A stretch of DNA of 64,000 nt from NCBI GenBank assembly GCA_963839955.1, contig CAWIXB010000001.1, positions 620,001 through 684,000 on the forward strand, written 5' to 3'. The stretch's first letter is position 1. Every line of letters starts with the position of its first letter. Below the pieces are notes generated by a model, which worked only from the letters and a program-made list of their open reading frames with translations, searched no databases and had not been told where the DNA came from. Shown here in pieces: positions 36,011 to 43,829 of this stretch. Source of the stretch: CAWIXB01 sp963839955 (GTDB lineage: Bacteria > Actinomycetota > Actinomycetes > JACCUZ01). A program made the position numbers and the translations under genes.

Positions 36011-37045
36011 TCAGCTCGCGTGGTCGAAGTCGATGGAGGAGTAGGCGCGCAGCTTGTCGAGCCGGTGCTCGCTCTCGACCAGCCGGATCGTGCCACTGCG
36101 CGAGCGCATCACGATCGAGTGCGTGCGGATCGTGCCGCCGCGGTAGCGGACCCCCTTGAGCAGCTCGCCGTCGGTGATGCCGGTCGCGACGAAGAACACG
36201 TCCTCACCGCGCACCAGCTCGTCGGTGACCAGAACCCGGTCGAGGTCGTGGCCCGCGTCGATCGCCTTGGCCCGCTCGTCGTCGTCCTTGGGCCACAGCC
36301 GTCCCTGGATCACGCCGCCCAACGTCTTAAGGGCGCAGGCCGCGATGATCCCCTCGGGTGTGCCGCCGACGCCGACCATCAGGTCGATGCCGGTGCCTTC
36401 GCGGGTGGCCATGATCGCGCCGGCCACGTCGCCGTCGGTGATGAACTTGATGCGTGCGCCCGTGCCGCGCACGTCCTCGACCATCTGCTGGTGGCGCGGC
36501 CGGTCGAGGATCACGACGGTGACGTCGGACGGCGACTCGTGCTTGGCCCGAGCCACTCGGCGTACGTTCTCGGCGACCGGCAGGCGGATGTCGACGTGGT
36601 CGGCCGCTTCGGGGCCGGTGACGAGCTTCTCCATGTAGAACACGGCCGACGGGTCGAACATCGTGCCGCGCGGCGCCACGGCGAGCACCGACAGTGCGTT
36701 GCCCATCCCGAGCGCGGTGAGCCGGGTGCCGTCGATGGGGTCGACGGCGACGTCACACTCGGGACCGAGCCCGTCGCCGACGTGCTCGCCGTTGAAGAGC
36801 ATGGGCGCTTCGTCCTTCTCGCCCTCGCCGATGACGACGACCCCGTTCATGCTCACCGTGTGGATGAGCTGGCGCATCGCGTTGACCGCGGCACCGTCGG
36901 CGCCGTTCTTGTCACCGCGGCCGACCCAGCGGCCGCCGGCCATGGCGGCCGCCTCGGTGACGCGGACCAGCTCGAGGGCGAGGTTGCGGTCGGGCGCCCG
37001 GCTGCCAGGGGTCAGTGGCGGCGGTAGGTCCGGACTGTCAGTCAT
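36011..37045 (-). CDS. glpX: Class II fructose-1,6-bisphosphatase
   Basis: A 344-residue GlpX-type enzyme that dephosphorylates fructose-1,6-bisphosphate in gluconeogenesis. Metal and substrate motifs are WVGRGDKNGADGAAVNAMR, VVVIGEGEKDEAPMLFNGE and VDPIDGTRLTALGM, followed by GVGGTPEGIIAACALKTLGG. The start MTDSPDLPPPL is preferred, with GGGAG upstream; the longer frame adds an Arg-rich, unlikely N-terminus. Mycobacteria use only this class for gluconeogenesis. Confidence 0.95.
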   Translation of the reverse strand: MTDSPDLPPPLTPGSRAPDRNLALELVRVTEAAAMAGGRWVGRGDKNGADGAAVNAMRQLIHTVSMNGVVVIGEGEKDEAPMLFNGEHVGDGLGPECDVAVDPIDGTRLTALGMGNALSVLAVAPRGTMFDPSAVFYMEKLVTGPEAADHVDIRLPVAENVRRVARAKHESPSDVTVVILDRPRHQQMVEDVRGTGARIKFITDGDVAGAIMATREGTGIDLMVGVGGTPEGIIAACALKTLGGVIQGRLWPKDDDERAKAIDAGHDLDRVLVTDELVRGEDVFFVATGITDGELLKGVRYRGGTIRTHSIVMRSRSGTIRLVESEHRLDKLRAYSSIDFDHAS

Positions 37046-37173
37046 GGTGGGCTGCTCCCTCGGCTGACGGCGCGTCTCGTCGCTGCGCCACGTCTCGTCG
37101 CGTTCTGCCGATCGTAGTCGGACGGGCACCCGAGGTCAGCATCGTCGGTGCTCGGTCCGTGCTCAGTCGGTGC

Positions 37174-38222
37174 TCAGTCAGGTGGATGTCTCGTGGGTGG
37201 GATCACATAGACCTTGCCCAGCGGGCTGGTCCACTGGCGGCTGCCGTCAGGCAGTCGGACCACCCGCCAGTGGCCGTGGGGCTTGGCGTTGTGGTGGCAC
37301 CGGCACTTGGCGTCCACGTTGGTCGGGTCTGTCGGGCCGCCATGCTCGAAGTCGATGTCGTGGTCGAGATCTGCGCGCTGTGCGTCGACCCGGCAGTGCG
37401 GAAAGCTGCAGTGGACGTCGCGGGCGACGACGAACTGGGCGAGCGCGGGGGACGGGCGGTAACGATGGCGACCGAGGTCGAGGAGCTCGCCGGTGAGTGG
37501 ATCGGGCCGTCGCAGTGCGGTAGATCGTCTCGATCGCTTCGGCCGGGCCCAGCAGCATCAGCTCAGCCATACCGTGGTCGAGGACGAACGGTCGCGAGAT
37601 GGAGCGCTGCGACCTTGCCTCCTCCGCCGCCTTGTCTGCCGCGGCCGGGTCGGCAGAGATGATGGCGCGCCGGATCGCTCGTTTGGTCTCGGCAAGAGAG
37701 GCGTCGCGGGCGCGGGGCAGCGTGAGCGCCTGCACCGCCTCGGCCACGTCGTCGGAATGGTCGTCAAGGAGATCGACCATGGCGAAGGCCTGCAGATCGG
37801 TGATCCCACCGCGCTCGAGCTCGGCCAGTGTGGGCGACAGGCGGCCAGTCAGCTGGCGCGCCCGGTGGGTGCGCGACCAGGCCGTCTGTGACGAGAGACG
37901 CAGCGCGGCACCCACCTCGAACTGAGCCACGTCACCGTCGAGGCCGATGGCCGCCGTCGCATCGGCCACCGAGGCCAGCGCGCGCTGCTGCTGCGCCGAG
38001 ACCCACGACTGGATGCGTGGCCCCGGCCTGAATCAGGTCGACCCGCGTCTCGCCGTCAAGGCTCTCGGGAGAGACACGCGAGAGGGCATCGACGAGCAGC
38101 GTGGTGGGAGGGGAGTCGAGGGCCGCCTGGACGACGTCGGTCGCGAGGGTCCTGCTCAACGGCGGCCACTGGTCTGGCTGCCGGTGATCCTCAGACGCCG
38201 GGCGCGTCGCCTGCTCTTCCAT
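37174..38222 (-). pseudogene. DUF222-HNH endonuclease gene with two frameshifts
   Basis: Three frames together give one 13E12-type protein of about 348 residues. The first frame runs from ATG 38222 (MEEQATRPAS, VDALSRVSPESLDGETRVDLIQAG). The second continues IQSWVSAQQQRALASVADATAAIGLDG through ELMLLGPAEAIETIYR. The third gives LRRPDPLTGELLDLGRHRYRPS, CSFPHCRVDAQRADLDHDIDFEHGG and KCRCHHNAKPHGHW, the HNH part, ending at TGA 37174-37176. The first shift is at a GGGG run near 38027-38033, the second near 37510-37525. Each is a one-base change. Either a decayed copy or sequencing error; the family is often degenerate. Confidence 0.75.
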
Positions 38223-38301
38223 GAACCGAACTTAGCGGCGACCAGTGACAATTTCTCGCTGTGTCAGCCACACGCCAGAAACCCAATGTGGACAACGAAT
38301 T

Positions 38302-38544
38302 TCAGCTGGTGCGGTCAGGTCCGTCCGCGTCGTTCTGCGCGGCTGCGCGGTCGAGCCGTGCTCGAGCGCCGTCGAGCCACTCCTGGCAGATCAGTGCGAG
38401 CGCCTCGCCGCGTTCCCACAGCGCGAGTGACTCCTCGAGCGTCACGCCTCCTGTCTCGAGACGTCGCACGACGTCGGCGAGTTCCTCCCGCGCCTGCTCG
38501 TAGTCGGGGCGGTCGGACGCGGGCTTCGCGGAGTCCTTCGGCAC
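38302..38544 (-). CDS. xseB: Exodeoxyribonuclease VII small subunit
   Basis: An 80-residue helical protein: PDYEQAREELADVVRRLETGGVTLEESLALWERGEALALICQEWLDGARARLDRA, the typical XseB pattern. With XseA it degrades single-stranded DNA from both ends. GTG start. It lies 119 bp after xseA, the gap being filled by 17-bp tandem repeats. Confidence 0.92.
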   Translation of the reverse strand: MPKDSAKPASDRPDYEQAREELADVVRRLETGGVTLEESLALWERGEALALICQEWLDGARARLDRAAAQNDADGPDRTS

Positions 38545-38598
38545 GCCTGCCAGCGTAGGGTCCTCGCCCTTCTGGGTACCGACCGAGACCTCCGCCCG

Positions 38599-38666
38599 TC
38601 CGCGCTGACGCGCTGTCCGCGCTGACGCGCTGTCCGCGCTGACGCGCTGTCCGCCCTGACGCGCTA
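38599..38666. repeat. 17-bp tandem repeat between xseA and xseB
   Basis: TCCGCGCTGACGCGCTG occurs three times in a row (38599-38615, 38616-38632, 38633-38649), followed by a fourth diverged copy (38650-38666, with CCCTG and CTA). The last copy overlaps the xseA stop. On the coding strand the unit contains GCGTCAGCGC and can fold on itself. Confidence 0.8.
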
Positions 38667-39920
38667 TCCGCCCTGCCCCCGGGGGTCGGGTGTCGGACGG
38701 ACCTCGACGGCGAGCTCGCCCTCGGCCACCCGGGCCCGGAGGACGTCGCCGGGGGACACGTCGGCGGCTCGGCGTACGACGTGGTCGTCGGCGTCCTGCA
38801 GCACGGCGTAGCCACGTTCCAGCGTCGCCGCAGGTGAGAGGGCACGCACCCGTGCCCGGGTGTGCGCGAGGTTGTCGCCGGCGCGGTCGACGGCGGCGGA
38901 GAAGGAGCGCCGGGCCCGGCTGCGCAGACCGTCGACGTCCGTCCACCGGCTGTCCACGAGGACGTGCGGCTCGGCCAGGCACGGCCGGCTGCGCAGGGCG
39001 GCGAGTCCGGCGCGCTCGCGGTCGAGCCAGGTCGTCACGGCGGCGTGGCCCCGCTGGCGCAGCTGGCGGACACGCGTGAGCTCCTCGCCGACGTCGGGGA
39101 CGACACGCTTCGCGGCATCGGTGGGGGTCGACGCCCGCACGTCGGCGACGAGGTCGAGCAGAGGCGTGTCGACCTCGTGGCCGATCGCGCTCACCACCGG
39201 CGTGCGACAGGACGAGACGGCGCGGACCAGCGTCTCGTTGGAGAACGGCAGCAGGTCCTCGAGTGAGCCGCCTCCGCGCGTCACGACGATGACGTCGACC
39301 TCAGCGTCGCGGTCGAGTCGGGTCAGCGCGTCGGTGACCTCGGTGACCGCTGATGGTCCCTGCACCGCGACCTCCTCGATGCGGAAACGTACGGCGGGCC
39401 ATCGCCGTCGTGCGTTCTCGACGACGTCCTTCTCCGCGGCCGAGGCGCGGCCACAGACCAGACCGACGACGCCGGGCAGGAAGGGGAGCGGCTGCTTGCG
39501 GTCTGCAGCGAAGAGGCCCTCGGCGGTGAGGACCCGACGAAGGTGCTCGAGCCGGGCGAGCAGCTCGCCGACACCGACCGGCCGTATCTCGTCGGCGTAC
39601 AGCGAGATCGAACCGCGCGCGGGGTAGAAGCTGGGCTTGGCGTGCACGACGACTCGTGCGCCGTCCATGAGGCTCGGCCCGAGCGCCTCGACCACGACAA
39701 CCGAGACCGTCACCGGCAGGGACATGTCGGCGGCGGTGTCGCGCAGCGTGAGGAACACGGTGCGTTGCCCCGGCCGGCGAGTGATCTGCGTCACTTGTCC
39801 CTCGACCCAGACCGCGCCCAGGCGGTCGATCCAGCCGGACATGAGCTGCGAGACGCGGCGTACGGGCAGGGGGCTCTCGGCGGTTGTCTGCAGGGGCACG
39901 GCCAGCACGCTAGCGGCCAC
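38664..39920 (-). CDS. xseA: Exodeoxyribonuclease VII large subunit
   Basis: A 418-residue protein. An N-terminal OB-fold (WIDRLGAVWVEGQVTQITRRPGQRTVFLTLRD) is followed by the catalytic domain (VGLVCGRASAAEKDVVENARRRWP, DVIVVTRGGGSLEDLLPFSNETLVRAV, VVSAIGHEVDTPLLDLVADVRASTPTDAAKRVVPD), then a coiled region and a C-terminal part (LERGYAVLQDADDHVVR). GTG start at 39920; a second GTG at 39908 is possible. Divergent from ispH with only 13 bp between. Confidence 0.94.
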   Translation of the reverse strand: MAASVLAVPLQTTAESPLPVRRVSQLMSGWIDRLGAVWVEGQVTQITRRPGQRTVFLTLRDTAADMSLPVTVSVVVVEALGPSLMDGARVVVHAKPSFYPARGSISLYADEIRPVGVGELLARLEHLRRVLTAEGLFAADRKQPLPFLPGVVGLVCGRASAAEKDVVENARRRWPAVRFRIEEVAVQGPSAVTEVTDALTRLDRDAEVDVIVVTRGGGSLEDLLPFSNETLVRAVSSCRTPVVSAIGHEVDTPLLDLVADVRASTPTDAAKRVVPDVGEELTRVRQLRQRGHAAVTTWLDRERAGLAALRSRPCLAEPHVLVDSRWTDVDGLRSRARRSFSAAVDRAGDNLAHTRARVRALSPAATLERGYAVLQDADDHVVRRAADVSPGDVLRARVAEGELAVEVRPTPDPRGQGG

Positions 39921-39933
39921 TTACGATGGAGGC

Positions 39934-40908
39934 ATGACCCCGACGCCTGGACGTGTCCTGCTCGCGGCCCCGCGCGGCTACTGCGCCGGCGTCGACCGAG
40001 CCGTGATCACGGTCGAGAAGGCGCTCGAGACGTACGGCGCGCCGGTCTACGTGCGCAAGCAGATCGTGCACAACAAGCACGTCGTCGAGACGCTCGAGGG
40101 CCTCGGTGCCATCTTCGTCGAGGAGACCGATGAGGTGCCCGAGGGCGCCACCGTCGTCCTGTCGGCGCACGGCGTCGCGCCGGTCGTGCACCAGGAAGCC
40201 GCGCGCCTGTCGCTCAAGACGATCGACGCCACCTGCCCGCTGGTGACCAAGGTCCACGCCGAGGCTCGCCGCTTCGCCGCCGACGACTACGACATCCTGC
40301 TCATCGGCCACGAGGGGCACGAGGAGGTCGTGGGCACCGCGGGGGAGGCGCCCGAGCACATCCATCTCATCGACGGGCCGGGCGACGTCGCCAACGTGAC
40401 CGTGCGCGACCCGGAGAAGGTGGCGTGGCTGTCGCAGACCACGCTGTCGGTCGACGAGACGCTCGAGACGGTGCGGCTGCTCCGCGAGCGCTTCCCGGCG
40501 CTGCTCGACCCGCCGAGTGACGACATCTGCTACGCCACGCAGAACCGCCAGGTCGCGGTGAAGGACATCGCGCGCGAGTCGGACCTGGTCATCGTCGTCG
40601 GCTCGACGAACTCGTCCAACTCGGTGCGGCTGGTCGAGGTGGCGCTCGAGTCGGGCGCGGGTGCGAGCCGCCTGGTCGACAGGGCATCCCAGCTCGAGGA
40701 CGCGTGGCTCGACGGCGTCGGCACCGTCGGCGTCACCAGTGGTGCGTCAGTGCCGGACCTGCTGGTGCGTGGCGTGCTCGACTGGCTCGCGGAGCGCGGC
40801 TACACCGATGTGTCTGAGGTGACGTCCGCGGAGGAGAGCCTGCTCTTTGCGCTACCGCCCGAGCTGCGCCGCGACATGCGCGCCGCCGAGGCCGCGGCCA
40901 CGGCCTGA
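39934..40908 (+). CDS. ispH: 4-Hydroxy-3-methylbut-2-enyl diphosphate reductase
   Basis: IspH is the last enzyme of the MEP isoprenoid pathway and carries a [4Fe-4S] cluster. The 324-residue protein shows the three cluster cysteines in APRGYCAGVDRAV (Cys17), IDATCPLVTKVH and DDICYATQNRQ, and the conserved VGSTNSSNS and GVTSGASVPDLLV. The ATG is only one base after GGAGG, which is close for a ribosome site. The 3' end overlaps the convergent DUF6542 gene by 109 bp. Confidence 0.96.
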   Translation: MTPTPGRVLLAAPRGYCAGVDRAVITVEKALETYGAPVYVRKQIVHNKHVVETLEGLGAIFVEETDEVPEGATVVLSAHGVAPVVHQEAARLSLKTIDATCPLVTKVHAEARRFAADDYDILLIGHEGHEEVVGTAGEAPEHIHLIDGPGDVANVTVRDPEKVAWLSQTTLSVDETLETVRLLRERFPALLDPPSDDICYATQNRQVAVKDIARESDLVIVVGSTNSSNSVRLVEVALESGAGASRLVDRASQLEDAWLDGVGTVGVTSGASVPDLLVRGVLDWLAERGYTDVSEVTSAEESLLFALPPELRRDMRAAEAAATA

Positions 40909-41330
40909 CCGACTGCTCGCATGAGCGTGATCGCGACAGCCAGGGCGGTGCCGACGAACAGCAGGGGCGCGGAAAGCGCCAGGTTGCTTGCCACGTCGAG
41001 GCCGAGCTCGCGCATCCCGTCGACGTGTCCACTTCGCTGGGCGGCCAGCGCCGAGTAGCCGACGAAGACCAGCGGCGGCAGCACTGCCGCCGTGAGCAGG
41101 GAACGCGGCCGCACGACCAGCGGTGCCAGCGCGCACGCGAGCAGGAACGTCAGTCCGAACGTCAAGCCCAGGGAATCGCCCACGAGCAGGTCGAGAGCGG
41201 CGCCGATCCCGGAGACGAGCACCGCCAGCACCACCACGCCCGGGCCCGTCAGGCCTGGGGTGCGCACGACCGGCACCTGCCACAGCGGCTCGGTTTCCTC
41301 GGTCGCCGAGTCTCGGATGGCGCTGCTCAC
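40800..41330 (-). CDS. DUF6542-like membrane protein
   Basis: A 176-residue protein with an N-terminal polar part (SAIRDSATEETEPLWQVPVVRT), then four hydrophobic helices (GLTGPGVVVLAVLVSGIGAALDLLV, LTFGLTFLLACALAPLVV, SLLTAAVLPPLVFVGYSAL, LALSAPLLFVGTALAVAITLM) and a polar Ser-rich tail. It resembles the DUF6542 membrane proteins that lie between ispH and ychF in actinobacteria; function unknown. GTG start, with another GTG two codons earlier. Its last third is coded opposite the 3' end of ispH. Confidence 0.65.
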   Translation of the reverse strand: MSSAIRDSATEETEPLWQVPVVRTPGLTGPGVVVLAVLVSGIGAALDLLVGDSLGLTFGLTFLLACALAPLVVRPRSLLTAAVLPPLVFVGYSALAAQRSGHVDGMRELGLDVASNLALSAPLLFVGTALAVAITLMRAVGQAVAAASAARMSRRSSGGSAKSRLSSADVTSDTSV

Positions 41331-41371
41331 CCGCACCACGGTAAGTCGGCAGGTATGACGGGCCGCCCAGC

Positions 41372-41424
41372 GACACGCGGGCACCGACGTGCGGGCAGCG
41401 ACGTGCGGGCGACGACACTCGGGC
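41372..41424. repeat. Short GC-rich tandem repeats upstream of DUF6542 gene
   Basis: Four imperfect units of about 15 bp (GCGACACGCGGGCAC, CGACGTGCGGGCAG, CGACGTGCGGGCG, ACGACACTCGGGCG) follow each other in the 140-bp gap between the DUF6542 start and the RmuC stop. No gene is seen in the gap. Confidence 0.5.
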
Positions 41425-41470
41425 GCGACATACGTGCCGGCGCAGCAGTGGGCTGGATTGCGGTGCCGGC

Positions 41471-42643
41471 TCAGGCGCCTGGCCGGCGCATCAGCCGTAC
41501 GTCGCGGTCGTCCTCGGCGCTGGTGACGAGCTCCGGAGCGCCGAGCGGCCGCGGCGCGTCCTCGACGGGGGTGGGTGTGGGCAGGTCGAGGTCGGTGACG
41601 TTCAGCTCGGCCATCTTGCGGGCCTGGCTGAGCACGCTGCGCTCCAGCGACCCGACGGTCGCGTTGTAGTCGCCCACGGCACGGCTGAGTGATCGACCGA
41701 GCTTGTCGACGTGACCGCCCAGCTTGCCGAGGCGGCGGTAGAGCTCCTGGCCCAGCTCGAACACGGCCCGGGCGTGCTCGGTCAGTGCCTCCTGCTGCCA
41801 GGCGTAGGCAACGGTGCGCAGCATGGCGATGAGCGTGGTCGGGGTGGCGATGAGCACCCGCGCGCGCATCGCGTCCTCGAGCAGCTCGGGGTCGCGTTCC
41901 AGGGCGGGGGCGAGGAACGCGTCACCCGGCACGAACAGCACGACGAACTCCGGCGTCGGCTGGAACGCGCGCCAGTACTCCTTCGCGGACAAGCCGGCGA
42001 CGTGGGCGCGCAAATGGCGGGCATGCGCTCGCAGGCGCTCGGCGGCGACATCGTCGTCGTCGGTCTCGGCGGCCTGGAGGTAGGCCGACAGTGACACCTT
42101 CGCGTCGACGATGACCTGCTTGCCGCCGGCGAGCCGGACCACCAGGTCGGGTCGCAACGTGCCGATCTCACCTGGCGCGCTCGCCTGCTCGGTGAAGTCG
42201 CAGTGCTCCACCATCCCGGCCAGCTCGACGACCCGCCGCAGCTGCATCTCGCCCCACCGGCCCCTGGCCTGGGGCGCTCGCAACGCGGTGACCAACGACG
42301 AAGTCTGCGCTCGCAGTGCCTCGGAGGTCTCACGCGCATAGCCGACCTGCTCGGTGAGCGAGGCATAGGCAGCGACGCGGGCCCGTTCGAGCGTGTGGAG
42401 CTGACCCTCGACCCGGTCGAGGGTGTCGCGAAGCGGCTCGACGAGGTGCTCGACGGCGAGCCGGCGCTGGTCGAGGTCACCGGAGGCCCGCACGCTCGCC
42501 TCGCGGAAGCGGCTGTCGGCCAGGTCGAGCAGCCGCCGGTCGCGAGCCTCGAGATCGCGGGAGGTCAGGCCGAAGGACTGCGCCACGAGCAGGCCGACCG
42601 CGAAGCCGGCGGCCACACCCAGCAGGATCAGAACGATCTCCAT
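41471..42643 (-). CDS. rmuC: RmuC family DNA recombination protein
   Basis: A 390-residue protein. An N-terminal membrane anchor (EIVLILLGVAAGFAVGLLVAQ) is followed by a coiled coil (about 30-110) and the RmuC nuclease-like domain: RGRWGEMQLRRVVELAGMVEHCDF, LRPDLVVRLAGGKQVIVDAKVSLSAYL, KEYWRAFQPTPEFVVLFVPGDAFLAPAL, ATPTTLIAMLRTVAYAWQQE. RmuC limits certain recombination events such as inversions. ATG at 42643 is preferred because it places the anchor at the N-terminus. Divergent from ychF. Confidence 0.92.
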   Translation of the reverse strand: MEIVLILLGVAAGFAVGLLVAQSFGLTSRDLEARDRRLLDLADSRFREASVRASGDLDQRRLAVEHLVEPLRDTLDRVEGQLHTLERARVAAYASLTEQVGYARETSEALRAQTSSLVTALRAPQARGRWGEMQLRRVVELAGMVEHCDFTEQASAPGEIGTLRPDLVVRLAGGKQVIVDAKVSLSAYLQAAETDDDDVAAERLRAHARHLRAHVAGLSAKEYWRAFQPTPEFVVLFVPGDAFLAPALERDPELLEDAMRARVLIATPTTLIAMLRTVAYAWQQEALTEHARAVFELGQELYRRLGKLGGHVDKLGRSLSRAVGDYNATVGSLERSVLSQARKMAELNVTDLDLPTPTPVEDAPRPLGAPELVTSAEDDRDVRLMRRPGA

Positions 42644-42707
42644 GCCCCCGAGGGTGGCGCAGGGGTGTGACAGAACGGCGGGATGACTCGCCGTACGCTT
42701 GGATCCC

Positions 42708-43805
42708 GTGTCCCTCACCATTGGCATCGTCGGCCTGCCCAACGTCGGCAAGTCGACGTTGTTCAACGCCCTGACCAAGAACGACGTGCTCGCGGCGAAC
42801 TACCCGTTCGCCACCATCGAGCCGAACGTCGGGGTCGTGGGCGTTCCTGACCCGCGCCTCGCCACCCTGGCCTCGATCTTCGGCTCGGCGAAGCAGCTGC
42901 CCGCCGCGGTGGCCTTTGTCGACATCGCCGGCATCGTGCGGGGGGCGTCGGAGGGCGAGGGCCTGGGCAACAAGTTCCTCGCCAACATCCGCGAGTCCGA
43001 CGCGATCTGTCAGGTGATCCGTGCCTTCCGCGATCCCGACGTGGTGCACGTCGTCGGCGAGGTGTCTCCCAAGAGCGACATCGAGACCATCAACACCGAG
43101 CTGATCCTCGCCGACCTGCAGACCATCGAGCGGGCGCTGCCGAGGCTGGAGAAGGAGTCGCGGCTCGGCAAGGACAAGCAGAAGGAGCAGCTCGCCGTCG
43201 TCGCCTCGATCCGTCAGGCGCAGGACCTGTTGCAGCGAGGTACGACGCTGTCGACCGGCGCGGCCGCTGCCGGCATCGACATGGACCACCTGCGCGACCT
43301 TTCGCTGCTCACGGCCAAGCCGTTCCTCTATGTCTTCAACGTCGACGAGGACGAGATGAACGACGAGGCGTTCAAGGACGAGATGCGCGGTCTCGTCGCG
43401 CCCGCGGAGGCGATCTTCCTCGACGCCAAGGTCGAGTCGGAGCTCGTCGAGCTGCCCGACCACGAGGCGCTCGAGCTGTTGCAGTCGATGGGGCAGCAGG
43501 AGTCGGGCCTCGACCAGCTGGCCCACGTCGGCTTCCGCACACTGGGGCTGCAGACCTACCTCACCGCCGGCCCGAAGGAGTCGCGGGCCTGGACGATCCC
43601 GGTCGGTGCGACGGCGCCGCAGGCCGCCGGCGTCATCCACACGGACTTCCAGAAGGGCTTCATCAAAGCCGAGGTGGTGTCCTTCGACGAGCTGGTCGAC
43701 GCCGGCTCGATGGCCGAGGCCAAGGCGCGCGGCAAGGTGCGCATCGAGGGCAAGGACTACGTGATGGCTGACGGCGACGTGGTGGAGTTCCGCTTCAACG
43801 TGTAG
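42708..43805 (+). CDS. ychF: Redox-regulated ATPase/GTP-binding protein YchF
   Basis: YchF (Obg family, ATP-preferring) has 365 residues here, the standard size. G1 is GIVGLPNVGKSTLFNALTKN, G3 is VDIAGIVRGASEGEGLGNKFL, the noncanonical G4 region is KPFLYVFNVDE, and the C-terminal TGS domain has GPKESRAWTIPVGATAPQAAGVIHTDFQKGFIKAEV. The GTG start (SLTIGIVG) is standard. Follows the conserved ispH-to-ychF order. Confidence 0.96.
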   Translation: MSLTIGIVGLPNVGKSTLFNALTKNDVLAANYPFATIEPNVGVVGVPDPRLATLASIFGSAKQLPAAVAFVDIAGIVRGASEGEGLGNKFLANIRESDAICQVIRAFRDPDVVHVVGEVSPKSDIETINTELILADLQTIERALPRLEKESRLGKDKQKEQLAVVASIRQAQDLLQRGTTLSTGAAAAGIDMDHLRDLSLLTAKPFLYVFNVDEDEMNDEAFKDEMRGLVAPAEAIFLDAKVESELVELPDHEALELLQSMGQQESGLDQLAHVGFRTLGLQTYLTAGPKESRAWTIPVGATAPQAAGVIHTDFQKGFIKAEVVSFDELVDAGSMAEAKARGKVRIEGKDYVMADGDVVEFRFNV

Positions 43806-43829
43806 TCACGCCTGTCGCCGCGGGTCACT

